This document shows, piece by piece, positions 28,007 through 37,300 of a DNA stretch of 64,000 nt. A program made the translations under genes and the position numbers. Positions within the stretch are counted from its first letter, which is position 1. Each line of letters begins with the position of its first letter. Origin of the DNA: Pelagibius sp. Alg239-R121 (GTDB lineage Bacteria > Pseudomonadota > Alphaproteobacteria > Kiloniellales > Kiloniellaceae); NCBI RefSeq assembly GCF_947331435.1, contig NZ_CAMZOF010000001.1, positions 992,001 to 1,056,000 on the forward strand, given 5' to 3'. The notes below the pieces were generated by a model. That model did not search any database. It saw nothing but the letters and a program-made list of their open reading frames with translations, and had not been told where the DNA came from.

Positions 28007-28786
28007 ATGGCTGAATTTGCCCTGCCGGCCAACTCGAAGCCCAAAGGCGGCCAGACACATCCGGCGACCGGATCCGGTGGCAACATGAAGACCTTCAAGG
28101 TCTATCGCTGGAATCCGGACGATGAGGCCAATCCCAGCGTTGATACCTATCAGGTCGATATGGACGACTGTGGTCCGATGGTTCTCGACGCCTTGATCAA
28201 GATCAAGAATGAGACGGATTCGACTCTGACCTTCCGGCGCTCTTGCCGTGAAGGTGTCTGTGGTTCCTGCGCCATGAACATCGACGGCACCAACACCCTT
28301 GCCTGTACCAAATACATCAGCGACGTTGATGACGAGGTTAAGGTTTATCCCTTGCCGCACATGCCTGTGGTGAAGGACCTGGTTCCCGATCTGACGCATG
28401 TTTACGCCCAGTACACCTCAATCGAGCCTTGGCTGAAATCCTCGTCGACTGCGCCCGAACGCGAACGTCTGCAGAGCCCGGAAGAACGCGAAAAGCTTGA
28501 TGGCCTCTGGGAGTGCATCCTCTGTTTCTGTTGTTCGACATCCTGCCCCAGCTACTGGTGGAACGGTGATCGTTATCTGGGTCCGGCAATTCTGCTGCAG
28601 GCCTATCGCTGGATTGCCGATAGCCGCGACGAAGACGCCGGCAACCGGCTGGACGATTTGGAAGATCCCTTCCGTCTGTACCGCTGCCACACCATCATGA
28701 ACTGTACCCGCACCTGTCCTAAGAGCCTCAATCCGGCTAAGGCGATCGCGGAAATCAAGAAGCTGATGGTCGAGCGTAAAGGTTAG
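28007..28786 (+). CDS. sdhB: Succinate dehydrogenase iron-sulfur subunit
   Basis: Electron-transfer subunit of complex II, 259 residues. The N-terminal ferredoxin domain has [15 protein letters not shown] for the [2Fe-2S] cluster. The C-terminal domain has [16 protein letters not shown] for [4Fe-4S] and [17 protein letters not shown] completing the [4Fe-4S] and [3Fe-4S] sites. The first ~28 residues are a low-complexity leader; an alternative start is the Met at 28085 (MKTFKVYRW). It ends the core sdh operon, 52 nt after sdhA. Confidence 0.98.
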   Translation: MAEFALPANSKPKGGQTHPATGSGGNMKTFKVYRWNPDDEANPSVDTYQVDMDDCGPMVLDALIKIKNETDSTLTFRRSCREGVCGSCAMNIDGTNTLACTKYISDVDDEVKVYPLPHMPVVKDLVPDLTHVYAQYTSIEPWLKSSSTAPERERLQSPEEREKLDGLWECILCFCCSTSCPSYWWNGDRYLGPAILLQAYRWIADSRDEDAGNRLDDLEDPFRLYRCHTIMNCTRTCPKSLNPAKAIAEIKKLMVERKG

Positions 28787-28836
28787 TCTGTGCACCGACT
28801 GCAGTAAGTTGGAACAATCTTTAACCGGAGGCGCCT

Positions 28837-29028
28837 GTGACCATACGTACGCCCGGTGATACGGACTCTTTTGAGCGCTATTACCTGAAGAATGTCGCGC
28901 AGAGCGAAGGCTGCGGCTGCGCCGAAGGTGTCCTGCGCAAGACCCGGCCGATCAAATTCGGTGACTCCTTATCTGAAATCGCCGTGGCCTTGAAGAAGCG
29001 TTTTGGAAGATCGAAGGTCTCGGATTAG
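28837..29028 (+). CDS. Small hypothetical protein downstream of sdhB
   Basis: A 63-residue soluble protein with the cysteine pair EGCGCAEGV near residues 27-35 and a basic C-terminal half (ALKKRFGRSKVSD). No family recognised. The GTG start is preceded by CCGGAGGCGCC, a strong ribosome-binding site, and it lies 50 nt after sdhB, so it is probably translated with the sdh operon. A link to Fe-S or complex II assembly is only positional. Confidence 0.6.
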   Translation: MTIRTPGDTDSFERYYLKNVAQSEGCGCAEGVLRKTRPIKFGDSLSEIAVALKKRFGRSKVSD

Positions 29029-29040
29029 AGACTGGATTTT
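29017..29040 (+). terminator. Possible weak terminator at the end of the sdh operon
   Basis: GTCTC (29017-29021) and GAGAC (29028-29032) form a five-base stem with a six-base loop overlapping the stop codon of the small gene, followed by TGGATTTT. The stem is short, so confidence is low. Confidence 0.3.
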
Positions 29041-29048
29041 ATCACCTG

Positions 29049-30293
29049 CTATACCCGATTCAGCAGGCGCGCACGGATCGTACCCGTCAATGAACGAATC
29101 TCGGTCAGGATGTCAAAGGCGTCGTCAACCTGGCCTTCGGCATCCAGGACGACATAACCGATCTCGCCATTGGTCTGATAGTGCTGTGCGACGATATTGA
29201 TTTTGCGGCTGGCGAAAACCTTGTTGAGCTTGCCCAGTTCGCCTGGTGCATTTCGCTGCACCTGGATGAAGCGGGTGGCAGAACCGCCGCTCGACAATTG
29301 GACTTCCGGAAAATTCACCGCACCGACCGTGGAGCCTACGTCGGAATACTCAACAAACTTGCGCGCAACTTCTTCACCGATGCGTTCCTGCGCTTCCTCG
29401 GTGGAGCCGCCGACGTGTGGCGTTAGGATAACATTGTCGAGCCCCCGCAACGGATTGACAAACTCTTCACTGTTGGATTTGGGCTCACTGGGGAAGACAT
29501 CAACAGCAGCGCCGGCGAGGTGTCCATCGCCAAGCGCAGCGGCCAGCGCCGCAATATCCACCAGCGTCCCGCGCGCGTTGTTGATCAGGAAGCTGCCCGG
29601 CTTCATGGCACGGATTTCTTTCTGCCCGAACATGTTCCTTGTGTCCGGAGTCTCGGGGAGATGTAGAGACACCACATCTGCCCGTGCCAACAGGGCCTGC
29701 AGATTGCCGGTCGGCATAGTGTTGCCGTGACGCAGTTTATCCGCCCGGTCGAAATAGATGACCGCCATGCCCATGGCTTCGGCCAGGACGGCGAGCTGTG
29801 AGCCGATGTTGCCGTATCCTACGATGCCCAGGGTCTTGCCGCGAATTTCGCGACTACCGGCTGCCGATTTGGACCAACGCCCTCCATGGGCCGCGCTTGA
29901 TTTATGGAAGGTGCCGCGCATCAGCATGACGATCTCGGCGATTGTCAGTTCGGCGACGCTGCGGGTGTTGGAGAAGGGGGCGTTAAATACCGGGATGCCG
30001 CGGGTCGACGCGGCACCCAGGTCGACCTGGTTCGTGCCGACGGAAAAGCAGCCAACCGCAACCAGAGTGTCCGCCGCCGCCAACACGTCTTCGGTCAACT
30101 GCGAGCGTGAACGGATACCCAGTATGTGAACGCCCTTTAACGCCTCGATCAGCGCAGATTTGTCCAGGGCTGTCGCCATATGCTCGATATTACTGTAGCC
30201 GGCGCCCTCCAGAACATCGCGTGCCGTTGGCGAAATCCCTTCCAGCAGCAGACAGCGGATCTGGTTCTTGGGTCGCGATAACCCCTTGTTCAT
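29049..30293 (-). CDS. serA: D-3-phosphoglycerate dehydrogenase with C-terminal ACT domain
   Basis: First enzyme of serine biosynthesis, oxidising 3-phosphoglycerate with NAD+. The 414-residue length and architecture match the E. coli type: substrate domain, NAD domain (GKTLGIVGYGNIGSQLAVLA), catalytic elements NNARGTLVDI, DVFPSEP and LTPHVGGST, then an ~80-residue ACT domain (FIQVQRNAPGELGKLNKVFA) for serine feedback. The ATG at 30293 is preceded by AAGGGACGG; a TTG eight codons upstream is unlikely. A sigma70-like promoter lies at 30393-30420. Confidence 0.96.
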   Translation of the reverse strand: MNKGLSRPKNQIRCLLLEGISPTARDVLEGAGYSNIEHMATALDKSALIEALKGVHILGIRSRSQLTEDVLAAADTLVAVGCFSVGTNQVDLGAASTRGIPVFNAPFSNTRSVAELTIAEIVMLMRGTFHKSSAAHGGRWSKSAAGSREIRGKTLGIVGYGNIGSQLAVLAEAMGMAVIYFDRADKLRHGNTMPTGNLQALLARADVVSLHLPETPDTRNMFGQKEIRAMKPGSFLINNARGTLVDIAALAAALGDGHLAGAAVDVFPSEPKSNSEEFVNPLRGLDNVILTPHVGGSTEEAQERIGEEVARKFVEYSDVGSTVGAVNFPEVQLSSGGSATRFIQVQRNAPGELGKLNKVFASRKINIVAQHYQTNGEIGYVVLDAEGQVDDAFDILTEIRSLTGTIRARLLNRV

Positions 30294-30392
30294 GGCCGTC
30301 CCTTGGATCTCGGTCAAATGGAGGCGTGCAGGTCATCCGGTCTGGCACGCGCTTGATGGCAGTGGCGCTTTGGCAGCGGTGTTGAGGCTTGT

Positions 30393-30420
30393 CTTATAGT
30401 CATTCTCCGGGTGAGATCAA
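30393..30420 (-). promoter_or_regulatory. Candidate serA promoter
   Basis: On the minus strand, TTGATC (30420-30415) and TATAAG (30398-30393) are separated by 16 nt. Transcription would begin ~93 nt upstream of the serA start. Confidence 0.5.
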
Positions 30421-30538
30421 CGTCTCTTAGGATCCTTGTTCGGTTAAGATCTGGGAGGACGAGTTTGGTGCGATTCTCGTCGGTTGCTTCCTCGGCGGGG
30501 GCGTGGAGAAAGTGACCCTCTCCAGCGCCCCGTCAGCC

Positions 30539-31066
30539 TTAAGATCGCAATTTCACAACTCCACAGGCGACGCGGCTTCCGGCGCCGGCCGAGTTGCCGT
30601 AGCTATCGGCATTGGCATGAATGACTATGGCCGAGCCATCCTTGTCAAACAGTGCCCCGTGCGCATTTCTTTCCAGCGATACCTCACGGGTCAGGAATTC
30701 GGCTGCCGCACTGCCGTCTCCATGGGCGACGAGATTTGGCAAATCACCGGAATGTGCGCCCTGTCCTGTGTAGCCGTGCCCCTGCCCATCGGCATCGAAA
30801 TGACCTCCAGCGGCCTCGAAGTCAGGGTCGCAGGCGCCGGTCTCATGGATGTGGAAACCATGTGCTCCGGGTGTCAGGCCAGAGATCTCGACACGCAGGA
30901 GCAGGGCATCGGACATCTGTGTAAGGATCACGGTTCCCATCTCAGTACCCTCGGGGCTTTTCATCCGGGCGATAGCCTGCACCTGTCCGGCGTCGGAAGC
31001 GGCGGGTGAAAGGAATATGCCGGAAAGGCCAAGGACGAGAGTGGTCGCGGAAACAATCGATTTCAT
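30539..31066 (-). CDS. sodC: Superoxide dismutase [Cu-Zn], periplasmic
   Basis: Converts superoxide to hydrogen peroxide and oxygen in the periplasm. The 175-residue precursor has a signal peptide (MKSIVSATTLVLGLSGIFLS, cleavage near SDA). Metal ligands are visible: HGFHIHETGACD (Cu His and the disulfide Cys), GGHFDADGQGHGYTGQGAHS with GDLPN (bridging/Zn His and Asp), and IVIHANADSY (Cu His); the second disulfide Cys is in RVACGVV. The ATG at 31066 has TTGGAG upstream. Confidence 0.95.
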   Translation of the reverse strand: MKSIVSATTLVLGLSGIFLSPAASDAGQVQAIARMKSPEGTEMGTVILTQMSDALLLRVEISGLTPGAHGFHIHETGACDPDFEAAGGHFDADGQGHGYTGQGAHSGDLPNLVAHGDGSAAAEFLTREVSLERNAHGALFDKDGSAIVIHANADSYGNSAGAGSRVACGVVKLRS

Positions 31067-31378
31067 CTGGAAAACTCCAATCTGGGTCATGAGTGAAGTA
31101 AACAAGTGAAGAGGGTTGGTTATTCGACGGTTTGCTGGCGATATTAGCTCGCTAAATCAATATCTTGACCGTTCTGCGACAAATTGACCGGCCTCTACCG
31201 CAGTTGAGCGGTGGGCGATTAAGTGATTTTTCAAGCCGAAATGGCCCTGTCATTTTGATAAAGATGGATCTTTTAAGATAGCCATTATGGCGATACATCT
31301 CGACCTTGCACACGAGCTGACTGCCATTCTGCCGATAGCGGCAGGCACCCTTTTCTCAACGGCCTGAAAGCGCATCTG
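31067..31378. other. Divergent intergenic region between sodC and the PaiB-like gene
   Basis: About 310 nt without a gene. It holds the short palindrome GCCATTATGGC (31281-31291) and the perfect hairpin CTGCCG-ATAG-CGGCAG (31329-31344), 35 nt upstream of the PaiB-like start. The hairpin lies in the likely 5' untranslated region and could affect expression; no promoter is clear. Confidence 0.4.
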
Positions 31379-32014
31379 ATGTATGTCCCGGACTCCTTTG
31401 CCCTCACCGATCCCGATGAGGTCCGCGAGGTCATCCGCAGTTATGACTTCGGACTTCTGGTGACGGCACCAGATGGCGTACCGAACGCCACCCATCTGCC
31501 GTTTGTGCTGGATGAATCTCTTGGACTGCAGGGTACGCTCCTTGGTCACATGGCCCGGCCGAACAGCCATTGGCGAGATTTCGATAGCGAAGCGCAAGGC
31601 AAGGAAGCTTTGGTCGTGTTTCAAGGGCCGCATAGTTACATTTCGCCTAGTTTGTACGGACCTGAAGCGAAGGCTGTGCCGACATGGAACTATGTCGCCA
31701 TTCACATTTACGGCCACCCACGCATAGTTCGTGCGCAGGATCGGGTCATGGCTTTGCTCGACCGCATGGTCAAAAAGCATGAAGCGGAATTCGAACGGCC
31801 ATGGTCTCTCGAGCGCTTGGATAGCGGTTTCGTTCAGGCTCTGACGCGGGGCATAGTTTGTTTCGAGATACCGATTGAGCGGATCGAGGCGAAGGCGAAG
31901 CTGTCTCAAAACAAAGAAATCGAGATGCAGCGCAACGCCGCTTCGGTGCTTTCCGAAGGCACCGCGGACGCCCGAAAGCTGTCCGCATTGATGATGAAGG
32001 GTTTGGCCGGTTAA
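31379..32014 (+). CDS. PaiB-like FMN-binding protein
   Basis: A 211-residue split-barrel FMN-binding protein of the PaiB family (Pfam FMN_bind_2). The whole family pattern is visible: MYVPDSFALTDPDEVREVIR, GVPNATHLPFVLDE, LGHMARPNSHWRDFD, VVFQGPHSYISPSLYG, VPTWNYVAIHIYGHPRIV. B. subtilis PaiB was described as a negative regulator of sporulation and protease genes, but most proteobacterial members are uncharacterised and may be flavoenzymes. The start lacks a strong ribosome-binding site. Monocistronic. Confidence 0.9.
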   Translation: MYVPDSFALTDPDEVREVIRSYDFGLLVTAPDGVPNATHLPFVLDESLGLQGTLLGHMARPNSHWRDFDSEAQGKEALVVFQGPHSYISPSLYGPEAKAVPTWNYVAIHIYGHPRIVRAQDRVMALLDRMVKKHEAEFERPWSLERLDSGFVQALTRGIVCFEIPIERIEAKAKLSQNKEIEMQRNAASVLSEGTADARKLSALMMKGLAG

Positions 32015-32250
32015 GTCGCCCACCGTTGTTCACAACACATCGTCCATCGGATTATTGCATCTGTAACTTGTACTCCAGGTCCGATTCCGCCTAGCTTAGA
32101 TCGAATTATGGTTTGCCGGAGCCACCTTATGGTTTCGCCGAAACATGTGAATCCGCTCTTCCTCGATTGGTTAGAGTCGATTCACCGGGGTGACAGATTG
32201 CCAATGGCGAACCCGTTCAACCCGGATCTACTCTAGGCTGCGAGGATTGG

Positions 32251-33801
32251 ATGGGAGATAAAATGTTGCGGATTGTTTTGGGCGCTTGGACCCTGATTTG
32301 CGCGCTGTCTTTTTGGGTCGTGTTACCTGCGGCGGCAGACGAGGATGCAACGAAGATCAAGGATGGTATCGAGTGGTACCTGGATTCGGCGTTGGCTGGA
32401 TATCCCGGTGTTGAGCTGCGCCGAAGCGTAGAGGTGACACCTATCGAAGGCGAGTATGAAGTTGCCATCAAGGCATTGACCATCGCGGAGCGCGATATTC
32501 CCGAAGGCGAAACAGCCGACAATTTTCTGCTTGGAGATGTATTCGTCCGCGTGAAGCCGCTGGAAAATGGGGACTATCGCTTTCACTCGGTGCGCATTCC
32601 AGAAGAAATCCGCGTCGAGAATCCTGAAGACAGCGCTGATTCGCTTGTTTTGCGTATCGGACTTGAAAAGTTCGAAGGCGTGATGGCACGAAGCGTTGGA
32701 TATCTTTGGGATTATGACTTTCTTGCCAGCAATTTTTCTATGACGCTTAACTCTGCCATGCCGGGGGCAGCGTCCGGCAGCGTAGAGAGTGTCGCAGTAC
32801 GGATTGCCGAAGTTACAAGCACTTCGGATTTCCAGCAGCCCAAGGAAAATGCCGTCGATCAGCAAATGGTCTTCAATCTGAGCGAATTTTCCGCGGATTT
32901 TGGCGGCGGGTCCGTCTTACGGATCGGTAAGGGCACGACCGAATTCGATCTTTCAGCCAATGATGTGGCTGCGATGACCCAGGCTCAGGAGTCTCTGAAC
33001 AGCTATGGCCAGGGTTTCGCCGAAAGCGCTGAGCAGGATCTCATGCCTTTCATGCGCACCGGCCTCGAGTTTTTCGAAGCTATAACCAAGTTTGTTGAAC
33101 GTGCGAATTTTGAGAATCTGACATACGACAGTCCAGATGCAAAAGGCGGCGTCGAAGAGGCCAGATTCGGATGGGAGATCCAGGATCTGGATAAAGATCT
33201 CTCGGTGCAAGAGCTTCTGATCTCGACTCGAGGTTTCTTTGTTTCGCTGCCCACCGACCCAGCAATGGACGCGGCACTTAAGATGTTGCCACGGCGTTGG
33301 ACATTACCTGTGAGGCTCGAACGTTTTCCCGCCAAGGCAATCATGGAAGATACACGCGCGTTGCTGGATGACATTTCCTCTCCGAAAGAGCTCGATCAGG
33401 GCGGTCCGCGGGTTGATGGCTACCATGAGAAAATCAAACAGCGAATCAATGAGGCGGGCACCATTCTGTTACTTAATGGCCAGTCCATCGAATCCGACAT
33501 CGTCACGGCGACCATGGATGGGACACTCAGGATCAATCCGGACAATCCAATCGGCGTCGAAGGGACTCTGACTGCTCAGGCACTGGGTTTGATGCAGCTT
33601 TTCGAGCAGGCGCAGACGATACCGGATCCCCAAGCAGCACAGCAGGTGATGCAGGGTGCCATGGTGCTGCTGTCGACCGGCGAGACCGAACCCGGCACTC
33701 AGGTGCCATCAGTCACAAACTATCTCATCGAGTTTACGCCGGATGGCGCCATAATCTTGAACGGCAATCAGATGCATCCACCGCCTGCCCCTGCGCAGTA
33801 A
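32251..33801 (+). CDS. Exported protein of unknown function
   Basis: A ~516-residue protein with an N-terminal signal peptide (GAWTLICALSFWVVLPAAAD, cleavage after AAA or AAD) and an acidic, otherwise hydrophilic body. The body shows alternating strand-like segments reminiscent of large periplasmic repeat or barrel-like proteins such as DUF2125/DUF945 members; I cannot assign a family. The C terminus is Pro-rich (MHPPPAPAQ). Starts at 32251 and 32263 both have purine-rich sites; the latter gives a more typical signal peptide. It is followed 55 nt later by a glycerophosphodiesterase gene. Confidence 0.72.
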   Translation: MGDKMLRIVLGAWTLICALSFWVVLPAAADEDATKIKDGIEWYLDSALAGYPGVELRRSVEVTPIEGEYEVAIKALTIAERDIPEGETADNFLLGDVFVRVKPLENGDYRFHSVRIPEEIRVENPEDSADSLVLRIGLEKFEGVMARSVGYLWDYDFLASNFSMTLNSAMPGAASGSVESVAVRIAEVTSTSDFQQPKENAVDQQMVFNLSEFSADFGGGSVLRIGKGTTEFDLSANDVAAMTQAQESLNSYGQGFAESAEQDLMPFMRTGLEFFEAITKFVERANFENLTYDSPDAKGGVEEARFGWEIQDLDKDLSVQELLISTRGFFVSLPTDPAMDAALKMLPRRWTLPVRLERFPAKAIMEDTRALLDDISSPKELDQGGPRVDGYHEKIKQRINEAGTILLLNGQSIESDIVTATMDGTLRINPDNPIGVEGTLTAQALGLMQLFEQAQTIPDPQAAQQVMQGAMVLLSTGETEPGTQVPSVTNYLIEFTPDGAIILNGNQMHPPPAPAQ

Positions 33802-33856
33802 GGCTGTGCGTATTGCTTAGACTTACCTTTAACTTGTTCGAAACCATGGAAAGCAA

Positions 33857-34930
33857 ATGAAAAGATTGATGTCCTGTCGATTTTCGGAGATTTTGGATTT
33901 GTGCTCGATGGCTTTGCATCGTTCCGTATTGAGTGTGCTGCTGGCAGCTTTAATGTTTCCGACGATTGGCGGATCCGCGGTTGCTGCCGATAAGATGGTT
34001 TTCGATCTGCCAGCATTCGATGCCCAAGGGCATCGTGGCGCCCGGGGATTGCGTCCAGAGAACAGTTTGCCGGCCTTCGATGTGGCACTTTCGATCGGCG
34101 TGACGACGCTGGAGCTCGATACAGTGGTCACTAAGGATTCAGTGGTCGTGGTGCATCATGACCGGCGCCTCTATGCGGACAGGACAAGGGACGAGTCCGG
34201 TAAATGGCTCGAGGAGCCTACGCCGGCCTTCAACAGCCTGAACTTCGATGAACTGGCGGGTTACGACATTGGAACGGCGAAACCCGGCGGCAAGGTTGCG
34301 AAACGCTTCCCCGATCAAGAAAGTCAGGAGGCTGTGCGGATTCCAGCTCTGGCGGAGGTGTTGAAACTCGGCGAAGAACGCTCCGGCGGTAAGATTCGTT
34401 ACAACATCGAAACCAAGATCTCTCCTCTTGCGCCTGGCGAGACACCGGATCCGGCGATCTTTGCCCGGTTGTTGGTCGAGACGATCCAGGCGGCGGGCAT
34501 CGATGGCGGACGTGCCGCTGTGCAGTCCTTCGACTGGCGGACGCTTGTCGAGGTCCAGAAGATCGCACCTGAGATTCCAACCGTCTACCTGACCGCCGAG
34601 CAGCGCTGGCTGGATAACGTTGCGCGCAGCGGCGGCGCGCCCTCTCCCTGGACGGCAGGAACGAAGATCGGTGACGCAGACGACGCGGTTCCGGCCGCAG
34701 TGGCGGCCCTGGGTGGCGCTGTCTGGTCGCCCTATCACAAGGATCTCAGTGATACGGCCCTAAAGGCGGCGCAGTCTGCCGGTCTCAAGGTTGTCGTATG
34801 GACCGTGAACAATCCTGCGGATATGGCAGCGCTGATAGACCGCGGAGTGGATGGGATTATCACCGACTACCCTGACCGGCTGCGCAAGGTCGCAGCCGAT
34901 AAGGGATTGGATCTGCCGCCCAGTTTTTGA
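33857..34930 (+). CDS. Glycerophosphodiester phosphodiesterase, exported
   Basis: Hydrolyses glycerophosphodiesters to glycerol-3-phosphate and an alcohol. The 357-residue protein has a hydrophobic export signal (residues ~19-43) and a GDPD TIM barrel with AQGHRGARGLRPENSLPAFD (His59-Arg60), the metal-binding Glu86-x-Asp88 (TLELDTVV) and VVHHDRRL (His101). NIETKISPLAPGETP and WTVNNPADMAALIDRGVDGI complete the family pattern. It resembles periplasmic GlpQ more than cytosolic UgpQ because of the signal. The start at 33857 has GGAAAG upstream; an ATG at 33908 would give a shorter signal. Confidence 0.92.
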   Translation: MKRLMSCRFSEILDLCSMALHRSVLSVLLAALMFPTIGGSAVAADKMVFDLPAFDAQGHRGARGLRPENSLPAFDVALSIGVTTLELDTVVTKDSVVVVHHDRRLYADRTRDESGKWLEEPTPAFNSLNFDELAGYDIGTAKPGGKVAKRFPDQESQEAVRIPALAEVLKLGEERSGGKIRYNIETKISPLAPGETPDPAIFARLLVETIQAAGIDGGRAAVQSFDWRTLVEVQKIAPEIPTVYLTAEQRWLDNVARSGGAPSPWTAGTKIGDADDAVPAAVAALGGAVWSPYHKDLSDTALKAAQSAGLKVVVWTVNNPADMAALIDRGVDGIITDYPDRLRKVAADKGLDLPPSF

Positions 34931-34950
34931 GGCTGTGGACCTGTCTGCAA

Positions 34951-35157
34951 TCAGGACAGGTTGATTTCTCCGTCGATGTCCTCTGATAGGCCGATCGCTT
35001 CGATCTTCAGAGTCACCTTTGCCTGAACGGCCGTCTTTCCGTTGAGGCTGCCGCTATCGATAGCGGCGCGGACGGCCTGCTCGATTTCCCGTTGTGATGT
35101 CACGCCAACCTTCTTCAGGAACTTGCGCAGAGACATATTGAAGATGTCTTCGTCCAT
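34951..35157 (-). CDS. DUF6494 family small protein
   Basis: A 68-residue soluble protein with the family pattern MDEDIFNMSLRKFLKKVGVT, SQREIEQAV and KVTLKIEAIGLSEDIDGEI. Function unknown. It is common as a single small gene in alphaproteobacteria. The ATG at 35157 is preceded by GGAGAG; the longer upstream frame to 35367 is not supported. Confidence 0.78.
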   Translation of the reverse strand: MDEDIFNMSLRKFLKKVGVTSQREIEQAVRAAIDSGSLNGKTAVQAKVTLKIEAIGLSEDIDGEINLS

Positions 35158-35500
35158 TCGAACTCTCCATTTTGCAATTGTCGAAGCCACCGTACGGCGG
35201 CGCCATTCGGTCAGAAAAAACATGCCATGCAAGCTTCGGCAATGTCTTTTTGACCGCCCGGAGGCGATAGGACCACTCGACACTGCCGCTTTTGGATGAT
35301 CTGCCATTGCATCGATACACTTCAACTCTTGCCCGGAAACAGCCAAGGCGTAATCTGTGGTCGGCAACGTTTTATTCTTGAGCGAAATCGTTCTTGATTG
35401 AAGCGATCAGGAACGTGAAGCGCCCTATAACCATTTGATGAAGAGTCTGAGTCACGTTTTCACTGAATCTCGGACAAACGATCAGACTCTAGAGGATGAA

Positions 35501-36247
35501 ATGTCAAAAGTTGCGATCGTTACCGGCGGGGCTCGGGGAATTGGGGCCGCGATCTCAAAACTTGCTGCGGCGCGGGGTTATGCTGTCTGCGTGAACTTTC
35601 AGTCCAATTCAGGCTCGGCAGAAAACGTCGTTGCCGAGATCGTCGCAGAAGGTGGCCGGGCGATTGCTATTCAGGCTGATGTATCCGATGCGGATGACGT
35701 TGCGCGGCTGTTCGATGAAAGTGAGCAGGCCCTGGGTAAAGTAACAGCATTAGTCAACAACGCGGGCATCACCGGGAAAATCAGCCGACTGGATGAGGCA
35801 GATGTCGCCACGCTTCAGCGGACGATGGACATCAATGCCATGGGAGTGATGCTGTGTTCCAGGGAAGCGGTGTTGCGTATGTCGCGCAAGCACGAAGGTT
35901 CAGGTGGCGCGATCGTATCAATTTCCTCCGGCGCAGCAACACTCGGCAGCCCTGGTGAGTTCGTCTGGTATGCCGCGTCGAAAGGGGCGGTTGACAGCTT
36001 CACCCTTGGCCTTTCCAAGGAGGTCACAGGCGAAGGTATCCGTGTCAACGCCGTGTCTCCCGGCTTGACCGAGACGGAGTTGCACGCCTCAGGCGGAGAG
36101 CCCGGTCGGGCCGACCGCCTTGCACCGGTGATACCGATCGGACGGGCTGCGTCACCTGAGGAAGTAGCGAACGCGGCTATCTGGCTCTTGTCTGATGAAG
36201 CCTCTTACATCAGTGGCGCCATTCTCCGTTGTGCCGGGGGGCGCTGA
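35501..36247 (+). CDS. SDR family oxidoreductase
   Basis: Classical short-chain dehydrogenase/reductase of 248 residues. Cofactor motif VAIVTGGARGIGAAI, with Asn-Phe-Gln after the second strand (VCVNFQSNS) suggesting NADP preference; NNAGITGK; catalytic Ser in IVSISSGAATLGSPG and Tyr/Lys in WYAASKGAV. The C-terminal INAVSPG-like (VNAVSPGLTETELHASGGEP) and SEEASYISGAI-type segments match the YgfF/glucose-dehydrogenase-like group. Substrate unknown. The ATG at 35501 follows AGAGGATGAA. Confidence 0.9.
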   Translation: MSKVAIVTGGARGIGAAISKLAAARGYAVCVNFQSNSGSAENVVAEIVAEGGRAIAIQADVSDADDVARLFDESEQALGKVTALVNNAGITGKISRLDEADVATLQRTMDINAMGVMLCSREAVLRMSRKHEGSGGAIVSISSGAATLGSPGEFVWYAASKGAVDSFTLGLSKEVTGEGIRVNAVSPGLTETELHASGGEPGRADRLAPVIPIGRAASPEEVANAAIWLLSDEASYISGAILRCAGGR

Positions 36248-36322
36248 CGGAAAACGCGATAACTCGGGCCGGAAGAAGCAATTCTTGTCAGCGATGGCGG
36301 GCTGTGCTTTTTCCTGCTGCCT

Positions 36323-37300
36323 ATGCGCATTCTATTTATCACGTCGAATCGGATTGGTGACGCCATTCAGTCGACCGGCATTCTGTCTGCCTTGATTGAG
36401 CGGCATCCAGGCGCCCAGGTGACGGTTGCGGCCGGCGCGGTTTCCGCGCCGCTGTTTAAGGCCTTACCGGAACTGGACCGTCTATTTGTGATGAAGAAAC
36501 GGCCCTACGCCGGACACTGGCGTGAGCTTTGGCGGGCAGCTATTGGAACGCATTGGGACCTGGTGGTCGATTTGCGGGCCTCAAAATTCTCCTGGGCGGT
36601 ACGCTGCCGGCGCAGTCTGACGGTGGCCTCCAAACTCGATGATGAGCCGCGCGTGCTTGAACTGGCTCGTCTCATTGGCCAGGAAATCGATCCGCCTGCG
36701 CCTAGAGTGTGGTTGAGCGAAGAGCATGAACGGGAGGCCGCAACTGTCCTGCCTGATGGGGTTCCGGTCCTGGCCGTCGGGCCCACCGCAAACTGGATCG
36801 GTAAGACCTGGATGCCTGAACGCTTCGGCGAATTGATTCAGCGTCTAACTGCGCCGGATGGAGCAATTCCGGGTGCCCGGATTGCCGTGTTCGGTGCGCC
36901 GGGCGAGGAAGCGCAGGCAGCACCGCTACTGGAGGCCTTGCCGGGTAACAAGACCATCGACCTGATTGGAAAGCTGGATTTGTTGTCATCCGCGGCTTGC
37001 CTTCAACGCTGCGCTTTCTTTGTGGGGAACGACAGCGGTTTGATGCACCTTTCGGCGGCGGTCGGTACCCCGACATTGGGCCTGTTCGGACCCAGTTCCG
37101 AACGGCGTTACGGCCCCTGGGGCAAACACTGCGGATACATCCGTACCCCCGAGACCTTGGATGAGATCGTTAATCAGCCAGGGTATCACCACACCCTGCC
37201 GAAAAGCTGGATGAGCAACCTCCTGGTTGAGGATGTTGAAGCGGCTGCCGTTGCCCTATTGAGTAAACTGGCGCTTGCTTCAGGAACGAGTCGGCAGTAG
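36323..37300 (+). CDS. Glycosyltransferase family 9 (heptosyltransferase-like)
   Basis: ADP-heptose:LPS heptosyltransferase-type enzyme of 325 residues. RILFITSNRIGDAIQSTGIL is the typical start, DLVVDLRASKFSWAVRCRRS the acceptor-side region, GPTANWIGKTWMPERFGEL and FVGNDSGLMHLSAAVGTPTL (the nucleotide-sugar-binding D-x-G-x-x-H motif) the donor side. Probably builds the LPS inner core. Its 3' end overlaps the convergent second heptosyltransferase gene by 21 bp. Confidence 0.88.
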   Translation: MRILFITSNRIGDAIQSTGILSALIERHPGAQVTVAAGAVSAPLFKALPELDRLFVMKKRPYAGHWRELWRAAIGTHWDLVVDLRASKFSWAVRCRRSLTVASKLDDEPRVLELARLIGQEIDPPAPRVWLSEEHEREAATVLPDGVPVLAVGPTANWIGKTWMPERFGELIQRLTAPDGAIPGARIAVFGAPGEEAQAAPLLEALPGNKTIDLIGKLDLLSSAACLQRCAFFVGNDSGLMHLSAAVGTPTLGLFGPSSERRYGPWGKHCGYIRTPETLDEIVNQPGYHHTLPKSWMSNLLVEDVEAAAVALLSKLALASGTSRQ

